A stretch of 5,956 bases of DNA from Rhodanobacteraceae bacterium (GCA_025924775.1 JAICHS010000150.1:1-5956); one strand, 5' to 3'. Positions 1 through 5,368 are shown, counted from the first letter of the stretch. The notes: generated from the sequence alone by a model not told the origin. Program-made: numbers and translations.

Positions 1-141
1 GAAGCCTTCAAGAAATTCAACACCTACCGCTTCGCGGATTACAAGGACAAAGTCATCGACCTGATCACGCGCGTCACTCGCGTCAGCGTCGAGACGCAAG
101 CCATCGTCGCGGCCATGCGCGCCGCCCCGCGTACCCCGTAG
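1..141 (+). CDS. 3' end of an unrecognised gene (46 codons)
   Basis: Frame 1 is open from the first base to a TAG at 139-141, and the gene begins before the window. The visible tail starts EAFKKFNTYRFADYKDK and ends AAMRAAPRTP. It is mixed charged/hydrophobic and probably helical, with no membrane segment or catalytic motif that I recognise. I cannot assign a family. The reading is supported by the amino-acid balance (K, F, Y, D and I in a high-GC genome are typical of a real coding frame) and by the gene-free, repeat-containing stretch that follows the stop. The overlapping minus-strand reading frame is Arg/Ser-rich and looks like a shadow. I am fairly sure it is coding; its function is unknown. 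Confidence 0.7.
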   Translation, partial: EAFKKFNTYRFADYKDKVIDLITRVTRVSVETQAIVAAMRAAPRTP

Positions 142-190
142 ATGAGGGAAGCCGCGCCGCGGCGCAGCCCGCCTTGCCGCGGCTCCGATC

Positions 191-217
191 GGCGGGATGC
201 GCTGCGCTCTATCCGCC
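191..217. repeat. REP-like intergenic palindrome (GGCGGGAT ... ATCCGCC)
   Basis: GGCGGGAT (191-198) and ATCCGCC (211-217) form an inverted repeat with one bulged G. The loop holds GCGC-T-GCGC (199-207), which could fold inward. Read on the minus strand, the element is GGGCGGATAGAGCGCAGCGC followed by ATCCCGCC. This closely resembles the 'GGCGGAT-AGCGCAGCGC-ATCCGCC' class of dispersed intergenic repeat that I know from gammaproteobacterial genomes. A second ATCCGCC lies at 236-242. Such elements are non-coding and scattered between genes, sometimes affecting the 3' end of the upstream mRNA. Family membership is from memory; the palindrome itself is seen directly. Confidence 0.5.
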
Positions 218-256
218 CTGCAGGCTGCGCGTTGCATCCGCCGCGGCGCGGACACG

Positions 257-280
257 CTTGCCGGTTCCGTCGGCGGCAAG
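257..280. other. 7-bp hairpin upstream of the nnrU promoter
   Basis: CTTGCCG (257-263) and CGGCAAG (274-280) are perfect inverted copies separated by 10 bases. The sequence after the stem is mildly T-rich (TCAATTCTT, 281-289). It could be a weak rho-independent terminator protecting nnrU from upstream transcription. It could also be an operator, because its right arm ends six bases before the proposed -35 box. The T-tract is too broken to decide. Confidence 0.35.
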
Positions 281-286
281 TCAATT

Positions 287-315
287 CTTACAATCGACCG
301 GAATAACTTTACAAT
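287..315 (+). promoter_or_regulatory. Predicted sigma-70 promoter for nnrU
   Basis: The -35 box is CTTACA (287-292, 4 of 6 to consensus) and the -10 box is TACAAT (310-315, 5 of 6), with an ideal 17-base spacer. Transcription would start near 322, leaving a leader of about 20 bases that contains the AGGA ribosome site at 334-337. TTACAAT occurs twice (288-294 and 309-315), but only the second copy has a -35 partner at the right distance. The stretch is visibly more AT-rich than its surroundings. Confidence 0.55.
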
Positions 316-344
316 CCCGGACAACCCGCACGCAGGACCAACCC

Positions 345-923
345 ATGCCCATCCTGATCCTCGGCCTCGTGTTGTTCCTTGGCGCGCACTCGGTGCACAT
401 GCTGGCGCCGCGTTTCCGCGGCCGCATGGTGGCGCGGATCGGGCTGCTGCCGTGGAAAGGCGTGTACTCGGCGGTCTCGATCATCGGTTTCGTACTGATC
501 ATCGTCGGCTTTGGCATGGCCCGCGCGCAGCCGCAGTTGCTGTACACACCGCCTGTGTGGCTGCGGCACTTGAATGCACTGTTCACGCTGGTGGCGTTCG
601 TGCTGGTGTCCGCGGCCTACGTGCCGCACAATCACTTCAAGCAAAAACTCGGGCATCCGATGCTGGCGGGCGTGAAGCTGTGGGCGCTCGGACATTTGCT
701 GGCCATGGGTTACCTGCACGACGTGGTGCTGTTCGGGGCGTTCCTGGTCTGGGCCGTGGCCGACTTCGCGGTGTCGCGGCGGCGCGATCGCGCGGCGAAC
801 ACCGTGTATCCGCGCGGCACGCTGGCATTTGACGCCGTGGCGGTGGTGGTGGGCGTGGTGGCGTGGGCGATCTTCGTGTTCCTGTTGCACGGCCCGCTGA
901 TCGGCAGGCATCCGTTCATTTGA
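345..923 (+). CDS. NnrU-family integral membrane protein
   Basis: A 192-residue polytopic inner-membrane protein of the NnrU family (Pfam NnrU). It was first named from denitrification clusters and is related to plant 15-cis-zeta-carotene isomerase (Z-ISO), a haem enzyme. Hydrophobic segments lie near residues 2-19, 38-57, 74-92, 108-124, 126-143 and 161-181. The family signature runs from residue 92 (YVPHNHFKQKLGHPM) into GVKLWALGHLLAMG (109-122) and ends at the WAVADF helix. His95, His97, His104, His117 and His125 are candidate haem or metal ligands by analogy with Z-ISO. I chose ATG 345 because AGGA lies seven bases upstream and the membrane segment starts immediately; longer in-frame starts would run through the promoter. 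No nitrite or nitric oxide reductase gene is nearby, so a denitrification role is not supported here. The family call is firm; the molecular function is not. Confidence 0.9.
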   Translation: MPILILGLVLFLGAHSVHMLAPRFRGRMVARIGLLPWKGVYSAVSIIGFVLIIVGFGMARAQPQLLYTPPVWLRHLNALFTLVAFVLVSAAYVPHNHFKQKLGHPMLAGVKLWALGHLLAMGYLHDVVLFGAFLVWAVADFAVSRRRDRAANTVYPRGTLAFDAVAVVVGVVAWAIFVFLLHGPLIGRHPFI

Positions 924-933
924 TGGAACCATT

Positions 934-949
934 GGCGCGCGCACGCGTC
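934..949. other. Small GC hairpin between nnrU and the DUF3014 gene
   Basis: GGCGCG (934-939) can pair with CGCGTC (944-949) around a CGCA loop, counting one G-U pair. It lies 11 bases after the nnrU stop. No T-run follows, so I do not call it a terminator. It could equally be a 3'-end stabiliser or chance in GC-rich DNA. Confidence 0.2.
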
Positions 950-973
950 CAACAGGTTCAGGTTTCCGGCTTT

Positions 974-987
974 GGGGGGGTGTTGTG
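974..987 (+). promoter_or_regulatory. Unusual G7 ribosome site before a GTG start
   Basis: A run of seven G (974-980) precedes the GTG start at 985 by four bases. A G-run can pair with the CCUCC anti-Shine-Dalgarno using G-U wobble, and it is the only purine-rich stretch at a workable distance. It supports GTG 985 over the next in-frame ATG at 1078, which would delete the membrane anchor. Confidence 0.4.
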
Positions 988-1857
988 GTACGACGCAATT
1001 CGGCACGAGGCAAGATTTTCGGCGCGATCATAGTGATCGTGATCGTCGCGGTGGCCGCGTGGTGGTACTTCACGCGCATGCCCGGCGTGGACTTTTCGCG
1101 CAGCGGCCCGGCGCCTTCCGGCCCGGCCAAGGCCAGCACCGCGCCATTGCCGATCGAACACCCCATCGAGGAAGCCCAGACGCAACCGGCGTCCGCAACC
1201 ACCGCGCCGTTGCCGCTACTGGACGCCAGTGACCAGGCAGCCGCGTCGGCCCTGTCGGAATTGCCCGGCGCGGACGGGCTGGCCGCGCTGCTGCTGGCAC
1301 GCGGCCTGATCCCGCACATCGTGGCCACGGTGGATGCGCTGCCGCGCCACACCATCGGTGCCAGCATCCTGCCGGTGCGCACGCCCAAGGGCGTCTTCAC
1401 GCCCGACCACTCCACCGGGCAGCCGGTGTTGTCCGCCGACAACTTCGCGCGTTACGCGCCGTACATGCAGATCGTCGAGGCGGTGGATTCGCGCACACTG
1501 GTGACGTGGTACGTGCACTGGTACCCACTGTTCCAGCAGGCCTATCGCGAGCTCGGCTATCCGCAGGGTTATTTCAACGACCGCCTGATGGCCGCGATCG
1601 ACAACCTGCTGACCGCACCCAACGCGCACCCGCCGGTGGCGCTCGTCGCCACCGCCGACGGCCACTACACGTTCGCCGACCCGACCTGGGAATCACTGTC
1701 GGTGGGGCAGAAGTTGCTGATCCGGATGGGGCCCGACAACGAACGCGTGCTGAAGGCGAAACTGCGCAGCATCCGCGCGTTGCTGCTGGGCAAGGCCCCC
1801 GCATTCCGCCACGCGAACGCGGTGGAACCCGCGCCGTCGGCTTCGTCCGCGCACTGA
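985..1857 (+). CDS. DUF3014 domain protein, single-span membrane anchored
   Basis: A 290-residue protein of unknown function from the DUF3014 family (proteobacterial). A short basic N-terminus is followed by one transmembrane helix (about 11-28), a Pro/Ala/Ser-rich linker (33-76), and the DUF3014 core (about 77-268), probably in the periplasm. Conserved stretches I recognise are LPLLDASD (76-83), IVATVDALPR (112-121), the NFARYAPY region (153-160), YPLFQQAYRELGYPQGYFNDR (180-200), FADPTWESLSVGQKLL (230-245) and RMGPDNE (247-253), followed by KAKLRSIRALL. No catalytic signature is apparent. GTG at 985 keeps the anchor; no ATG is available until 1078, inside the mature region. The gene follows nnrU by 61 bases on the same strand with no obvious promoter between, so the two may share a transcript. 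The last five residues, ASSAH, also end the S41 protease downstream. The family call is secure; the role is unknown. Confidence 0.88.
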   Translation: MVRRNSARGKIFGAIIVIVIVAVAAWWYFTRMPGVDFSRSGPAPSGPAKASTAPLPIEHPIEEAQTQPASATTAPLPLLDASDQAAASALSELPGADGLAALLLARGLIPHIVATVDALPRHTIGASILPVRTPKGVFTPDHSTGQPVLSADNFARYAPYMQIVEAVDSRTLVTWYVHWYPLFQQAYRELGYPQGYFNDRLMAAIDNLLTAPNAHPPVALVATADGHYTFADPTWESLSVGQKLLIRMGPDNERVLKAKLRSIRALLLGKAPAFRHANAVEPAPSASSAH

Positions 1858-1860
1858 CTT

Positions 1861-1902
1861 GCAGCCGGCGCTGTCCGCGAGCACCGCGGTGCAGGCCGCT
1901 GC
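1861..1902. terminator. Candidate convergent-gap hairpin, DUF3014 / NRDE
   Basis: The 61-base gap between two converging genes holds nested symmetry. GCAGC-CGGC (1861-1869) pairs with GCCGCTGC (1895-1902) with one bulged C. Inside lie CCGCG-AGCAC-CGCGG (1875-1889) and the overlapping perfect palindrome GCACCGCGGTGC (1881-1892). Position between converging stops suggests a two-way terminator. There is no T-run on either strand, so intrinsic termination is doubtful and the structure may act differently. Confidence 0.35.
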
Positions 1903-1918
1903 GGGGGCGGCAAAGGGC

Positions 1919-2674
1919 TCAAAACCGCAGCGCCGTTTGCCCCAGTGGCACGCCGTTCGGCCCGAAGCGGCGCTCTTCGATCAGCCCGCCGCCCACGTGA
2001 TCCAGCGCGATCAGCGTGGTCGCGCGCGTTCCATAGCGTTCGCCGCACACGAACACCGGCGACAACTGGCGCTCCAGCTCGAGGCCAACGCCGGTGTCGG
2101 GCAGCACGTCATCCTGCGCGGCGGATGTGTCGGCAAATGCGTGGAACAGCGGCTCGAAACCATCCACGTCCGCGGCCAGCCAAGCGCGCAGCGCGGCGGT
2201 GACGCGCTGCACCTTCGGCCACGGTGCGTCCAGGTCGCCGTTCGACAACCCGTGCACGCCCGCGTCGATGTTGCGCGCGCGCACGTCGGGGTCGTTGGAA
2301 ACAAAGTGCGCGGCCGTGGCATCGAACAGCAGCAGGTTGAACGGGCGATAGCGCGCGGCATTCCGGCCCAGCGCCGCGGCGTGTTGCGCTGCGCCGTCGG
2401 CGCCACGCAGATAGTCGGTGACCAGCCAGCCGCGCGATGTGCGATCCTGCGCGGCATGCGGGTCGCGCACGTTGGTGACGACGCAGGCGCGCCCGACTGC
2501 GTGCACGCCCATCCAGGTGCCGCCCGCTTCAAGGTCGCGCCCCGCCAGCAACGCCGCATCCTCCGGCCAGCGCCGCAACGGCGCCGACGGCCGCGCATGC
2601 GCCTCGTCGCGGTTGCCGATCAGCAGCAACCGCCAACGGGGATGGACCTTCCAGGCGAACGCGATCACGCACAT
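1919..2674 (-). CDS. NRDE family protein (TANGO2-like, Ntn-hydrolase type fold)
   Basis: A 251-residue cytoplasmic protein of the NRDE / transport-and-Golgi-organization-2 family, named for the Asn-Arg-Asp-Glu motif, present here as NRDE at residues 21-24. Other family landmarks are MCVIAFAW at the N-terminus, GGTWMGV (51-57), TNVRDP (67-72), SRGWLVTDYL (80-89), YRPFNLLLFD (109-118), GLSNG (142-146), PWPKV (151-155) and GERYGTRATTLIAL (211-224). Cys2 is the usual position of the N-terminal nucleophile after Met removal in Ntn-hydrolase-like folds, but no reaction is established for bacterial members; eukaryotic TANGO2 has been linked to haem and lipid handling. I chose the ATG at 2674 because it gives Met-Cys and full family length; the frame upstream is Ala/Arg-rich and runs into envC. 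A weak AGG at about nine bases is the only ribosome site. It converges with the DUF3014 gene and diverges from envC, 58 bases away. Confidence 0.9.
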   Translation of the reverse strand: MCVIAFAWKVHPRWRLLLIGNRDEAHARPSAPLRRWPEDAALLAGRDLEAGGTWMGVHAVGRACVVTNVRDPHAAQDRTSRGWLVTDYLRGADGAAQHAAALGRNAARYRPFNLLLFDATAAHFVSNDPDVRARNIDAGVHGLSNGDLDAPWPKVQRVTAALRAWLAADVDGFEPLFHAFADTSAAQDDVLPDTGVGLELERQLSPVFVCGERYGTRATTLIALDHVGGGLIEERRFGPNGVPLGQTALRF

Positions 2675-2703
2675 CGCCACAAGCCTAGCGCAGCTTGCGC
2701 GGA

Positions 2704-2719
2704 CCGCGAGCATTCGCGG
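2704..2719. promoter_or_regulatory. CCGCG-N6-CGCGG dyad in the NRDE/envC divergent gap
   Basis: A perfect 5-bp inverted repeat extendable to 6 bp (CCGCGA-GCAT-TCGCGG). It ends one base before the GATAAT -10 box of envC and lies in the leader or promoter region of the divergent NRDE gene. Its position fits an operator able to act on both genes; on either RNA it could also be a hairpin. It shares CCGCGAGCA with 1875-1883. No regulator is known to me for this sequence. Confidence 0.35.
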
Positions 2720-2720
2720 C

Positions 2721-2726
2721 GATAAT
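2721..2726 (+). promoter_or_regulatory. Candidate -10 box for a leaderless envC mRNA
   Basis: GATAAT matches the sigma-70 -10 consensus at 5 of 6. The six bases 2727-2732 separate it from the A of the envC ATG at 2733, which is where transcription would normally begin, so the mRNA would start at the start codon. No good -35 hexamer is present at 16-18 bases; TTGCGC at 2695-2700 is 20 bases away. The absence of any Shine-Dalgarno before 2733 agrees with leaderless translation. Confidence 0.4.
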
Positions 2727-2732
2727 GCGCCG

Positions 2733-3911
2733 ATGCCGCATACGCATCCACTCGCCCGACGTTGTCTGCAGGTTGCGCTGCCGCTGGCGCTGGTATGCGG
2801 CTTTGACGCCCACGCGGCCCCGCCCGCCCCCGCCTCGGCCTCGAGCACGTCCGCGCGCGAAGCAGCCGCCAAGGCCAAACTCGCCGGCGTGCGCGCTCAG
2901 ATCACGCAGATCGCCGAGGCCCAGCACGCGACCGCCGCCAAGCGCGACAGCTTGAACGCCAAACTCGCCGCGCAGGCCACGCAGCTCAACCAGGCGGCGA
3001 ACGCCGTCAACGCGACCGACCAGGCGATCGCCGCCAAGACCGCCTCGCTGTCCGACCTGGAACAGCAACGCACGCAACTGGAGACACGCCTGTCCGGCCA
3101 ACGCGCGGCGCTGGCGGATCTGTTGCGCGCGGCCTACACCATCAATCGCGGCTCGGACCTTGCCATGCTGCTGGGCGAGGACGACATCGCGCGACTGGAT
3201 CGCGCGCTGGCGTATTCGCGCTATTTCCAGCACGACCGCATCGCCCACATCCGCACACTGCTGACCGAAGTGGCGCAACTGGATGCCCTGAAGGCTTCCA
3301 TCGAGACGGAAACCGCGGCGCTGAGGCAACAACGCGACCAGCGCGCCGCACAGGCGGCCGAACTGGAACAGGCGCGCGACGCACAGCAGAAGCTGCTGGC
3401 CGCGGCCAACGCCCAACTTGCGCAGCAGAAGGACAAGCTGGCCGCCTTGCAACGCGACGCCGCCGCGCTCGACCGACTGCTGAAACAACTGCAAAACGTG
3501 TTCTCGGACATTCCCGCGCAGCTGGGCAAAAACATCCCGTTCGCGCAACTGCGCGGCAAACTGCCGTGGCCGGTCGCGGGCAAGCCGCGTAGCGGTGCCG
3601 GCGTGCCCGACCAGGGCATCGTGATTGCGGCCGCGCCCGGTGCCGCGGTCCACGCGGTGGCCTACGGACGCGTGGCCTGGGCCGACTTCATGCGTGGCTA
3701 CGGGCTGCTGGTGATCGTCGACCACGGCGGCGGCTGGCTCAGCCTGTACGGTGGCAACGAATCCGTTGCGGTCGCCGCGGGCGAGTGGGTGAGACCCGGC
3801 CAGGTCATCGCCACCGTCGCCCGTAACTCCGAACAGGGCGGCGCGTGGTTTGGCCTGCGCCGCGACGGCCAGTCGGTCGATCCGCGCGGGTGGCTCGCAG
3901 GCAAGCGATGA
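2733..3911 (+). CDS. envC: EnvC-type murein hydrolase activator (coiled coil + degenerate LytM/M23)
   Basis: A 392-residue periplasmic protein. In E. coli, EnvC is recruited by FtsEX and activates amidases AmiA/AmiB to split septal peptidoglycan. A signal peptide (basic RR at 9-10, hydrophobic LQVALPLALVCGF, likely cleavage after AHA, residue 28) is followed by long Ala/Gln/Lys/Glu-rich coiled coil (about 40-255), then a LytM domain (about 275-390) opening with LRGKLPWPVAGK. The domain has the EnvC rather than the enzyme pattern. Active M23 peptidases carry HxxxD and HxH; here the first region reads GVPDQGIVI and the second is SLYGGNESV (337-345), so the zinc ligands are missing and it should activate rather than cut. 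GIVIAAAPG, GYGLLVIVDHGGG and DGQSVDPRGWL match EnvC-family positions. ATG 2733 is chosen for the signal peptide. The S41 protease gene follows after 76 bases. Confidence 0.9.
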   Translation: MPHTHPLARRCLQVALPLALVCGFDAHAAPPAPASASSTSAREAAAKAKLAGVRAQITQIAEAQHATAAKRDSLNAKLAAQATQLNQAANAVNATDQAIAAKTASLSDLEQQRTQLETRLSGQRAALADLLRAAYTINRGSDLAMLLGEDDIARLDRALAYSRYFQHDRIAHIRTLLTEVAQLDALKASIETETAALRQQRDQRAAQAAELEQARDAQQKLLAAANAQLAQQKDKLAALQRDAAALDRLLKQLQNVFSDIPAQLGKNIPFAQLRGKLPWPVAGKPRSGAGVPDQGIVIAAAPGAAVHAVAYGRVAWADFMRGYGLLVIVDHGGGWLSLYGGNESVAVAAGEWVRPGQVIATVARNSEQGGAWFGLRRDGQSVDPRGWLAGKR

Positions 3912-3927
3912 GGCCATCCGGTGCGCC

Positions 3928-3933
3928 TACAAT
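3928..3933 (+). promoter_or_regulatory. Candidate -10 box for the S41 protease gene
   Basis: TACAAT (5 of 6 to consensus) lies 17 bases after the envC stop; the same hexamer is used in the nnrU promoter. No recognisable -35 is seen at 16-18 bases and there is no TGN extension, so it would be weak or activator-dependent. Transcription would start at about 3939-3941, giving a leader of roughly 48 bases. Read-through from envC is the alternative. Confidence 0.4.
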
Positions 3934-3938
3934 GAACC

Positions 3939-3956
3939 ACCGCGCACCAGCGCGGT
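3939..3956 (+). other. Perfect 7-bp GC hairpin in the envC-ctp gap
   Basis: ACCGCGC (3939-3945) and GCGCGGT (3950-3956) form an unbroken stem with an ACCA loop. What follows (CTTGACTCC) is not a U-tract, so intrinsic termination of envC is unlikely. If the TACAAT box at 3928 is used, this hairpin forms the extreme 5' end of the protease mRNA, where stem-loops can shield a message from 5'-end-dependent decay. It contains the CCGCG-N6-CGCGG dyad (3940-3955) also present upstream of envC. Confidence 0.5.
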
Positions 3957-3987
3957 CTTGACTCCTGTCGCCCGTCCGGTTCCGCCC

Positions 3988-5343
3988 ATGCCCCAAAATC
4001 CGTACCGTCTCCTCGCGTGCGTGCTGCTGGCCTGCAGCGCGGCCGCCATGGCCGCGCCGCCACCTCCACAACCTGCGGCGACGCCGGCGCCGGCGACCAC
4101 CGCGGCGAAGCCAGCAGCCACCGACGAGGTGCCGACGTTCCAGGAGATCCAGGCCTTCACGCGCGCGTTCGAGATGATCAAGCAGGCCTACGTGGAACCC
4201 GTCGCCAACAAGCAGCTGATGCACTCGGCGATTCGCGGCATGCTGGCGGGCCTGGATCCGCACAGCGAATTTCTCGACCGCAGCGAGCTGAAGGACCTGA
4301 GCGAGGACACTTCGGGCACGTATTCCGGGCTCGGCATCGAGGTGGCGCAGGCCAACCACCAGCTGGTGATCGTGACGCCGATCGATGGCGGGCCGGCCAA
4401 GCGCGCTGGCGTGCTGCCCGGCGACGTGATCGTCGCGATCGACGGCGTGGTGGTGCAACCCGACGCCATCGACGATGCGATCAAGAAATTGCGCGGCCCG
4501 ATCGGCTCGAAGATCACCCTGAGCGTCCTGCACCCGAATGGCGACAAGCCCGTCACGATTCCGCTGGTGCGCCAGCGCATCCGCGTCACCAGTGCCACCA
4601 CGCAAATGCTGGAGCCCGGTTTTGCCTACGTGCGCATCAGCGAGTTCCAGCAGGACACCGCCGGCGAGCTGACGCGCGCGCTGGCGAAACTGCAAAAGGA
4701 CCACGGCCCGTTGCACGGCATGGTGCTCGACCTGCGTTCCAACCCGGGCGGTTTGCTGACCAGCGCCGTTGGCGTGGCCGACGACTTCCTCGGCTCCGGC
4801 CTGATCGTCAGCACGCGCGGCCGCCTGCCGCAGTCCGACATGCGGTTCAGCGCGACGCCGGGCGACCTGTTGAACGGCGCGCCGATGGTGGTGCTGGTGG
4901 ACAACGGCACGGCCTCGGCCGCGGAAATCGTCACCGGCGCGCTCAAGGACAACCGCCGTGCGCTGGTGATGGGCCGGCGCACCTTCGGCAAGGGCTCGGT
5001 GCAGACGATCCTGCCGCTGGGCAACGGCGATGCAGTGAAGCTGACCACCGCGCGCTACTACACGCCCGATGGCACCTCGATCCAGGCCGCGGGCATCACG
5101 CCCGACATCGTGCTGGGCAACATCACCGTCGCGGCCGACCGCAGCCCGTCACTCGACGACGACGAGCACGAAAGCGACCTGCCCAACCATCTTGCGGGCA
5201 GCCAGACCGCCAGCCACGATGCTGACGCCGGCAACCTCGCGGTCAAGGATTACGCCTTGTCCGAAGCACTGCACGTGCTGGAAGGCCTGGCGCTGGCACG
5301 GCCGGGCGCGCAACCCGCCGCCGCGGCTTCATCGGCGCATTGA
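3988..5343 (+). CDS. Carboxy-terminal processing protease, S41A family, with PDZ domain
   Basis: A 451-residue exported serine protease of the Ctp/Prc type. An N-terminal signal (LLACVLLACSAAAMA, likely cut after residue 22; a lipoprotein reading at Cys16 is possible but the lipobox is poor) is followed by a Pro/Ala linker (23-46), an N-terminal helical region containing LAGLDPHSEFLD (87-97), a PDZ domain (about 113-195, with SGLGIEV and the GVLPGDVIVAIDG loop), and the protease core (about 205-385). The catalytic Ser310 is in NGTASAAE, Lys335 in FGKGSVQ, and Gln339 follows. The +25/+29 spacing matches the Ser-Lys-Gln triad of E. coli Prc, so it should be active. It then has an acidic stretch (SLDDDEHESD, 388-397) and an SDLPNHL segment (396-402) typical of proteobacterial Ctp proteins. 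ATG 3988 is chosen for the signal peptide; no Shine-Dalgarno is visible, and in-frame TTG 3958 is a weaker option. Adjacency to envC suggests periplasmic control of cell-wall hydrolases. Confidence 0.92.
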   Translation: MPQNPYRLLACVLLACSAAAMAAPPPPQPAATPAPATTAAKPAATDEVPTFQEIQAFTRAFEMIKQAYVEPVANKQLMHSAIRGMLAGLDPHSEFLDRSELKDLSEDTSGTYSGLGIEVAQANHQLVIVTPIDGGPAKRAGVLPGDVIVAIDGVVVQPDAIDDAIKKLRGPIGSKITLSVLHPNGDKPVTIPLVRQRIRVTSATTQMLEPGFAYVRISEFQQDTAGELTRALAKLQKDHGPLHGMVLDLRSNPGGLLTSAVGVADDFLGSGLIVSTRGRLPQSDMRFSATPGDLLNGAPMVVLVDNGTASAAEIVTGALKDNRRALVMGRRTFGKGSVQTILPLGNGDAVKLTTARYYTPDGTSIQAAGITPDIVLGNITVAADRSPSLDDDEHESDLPNHLAGSQTASHDADAGNLAVKDYALSEALHVLEGLALARPGAQPAAAASSAH

Positions 5344-5352
5344 CGCCGACGA

Positions 5353-5368
5353 CGCGGCGGCAACCGCG
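5353..5368. terminator. Hairpin in the S41 / MFS convergent gap
   Basis: CGCGG (5353-5357) and CCGCG (5364-5368) form a 5-bp stem with a six-base loop in the 33-base gap between converging stop codons. An alternative fold pairs CGCCG (5344-5348) with CGGCG (5355-5359). No T-run follows on either strand. A role in termination is inferred from position only. Confidence 0.25.

Noticed and set aside
154..165. GCGCCGCGGCGC perfect palindrome as terminator of the first gene
   Set aside because: It has no loop room and no T-run, and a near-identical string recurs at 239-249; it is likely a by-product of extreme local GC.
997..1010. AATTCGGCACGAGG is identical to the EcoRI adaptor used in old cDNA libraries
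   Set aside because: The match is striking, but the bases are in frame in the DUF3014 gene just before its membrane helix, the flanking C does not make an EcoRI site, and sequence on both sides is continuous genomic coding DNA. I treat it as coincidence.
309..1442. A 377-codon minus-strand open frame opposite nnrU and the DUF3014 gene
   Set aside because: The product is rich in His, Arg, Gln and Pro with no recognisable domain, and it is antisense to two confidently assigned genes. This is the usual stop-free shadow of high-GC coding DNA.
1859..2725. A 288-codon plus-strand frame opposite the NRDE gene
   Set aside because: The opposite strand encodes all NRDE family motifs; the plus-strand product is low-complexity Arg/Ala/Gln.
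2733..3911. EnvC as an active M23 endopeptidase
   Set aside because: The HxxxD and HxH zinc-binding motifs are not present at their expected positions, matching the non-catalytic EnvC subgroup.
2685..3917. A 410-codon minus-strand open frame opposite envC
   Set aside because: It mirrors the envC frame, has Arg/Gly/Gln-biased composition and no family features, and would overlap a well-supported EnvC protein.
3932..3961. A nine-codon leader-peptide frame before the S41 gene
   Set aside because: Its ATG overlaps the proposed -10 box, so it would lie outside the predicted transcript. It has no ribosome site and no run of regulatory codons.
3805..5225. Long alternative frames over the S41 gene (303 codons minus, 402 codons plus)
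   Set aside because: Both lack domain content and are dominated by Arg, Gly, Ala and His. The S41 frame has the PDZ domain, the triad and a signal peptide.
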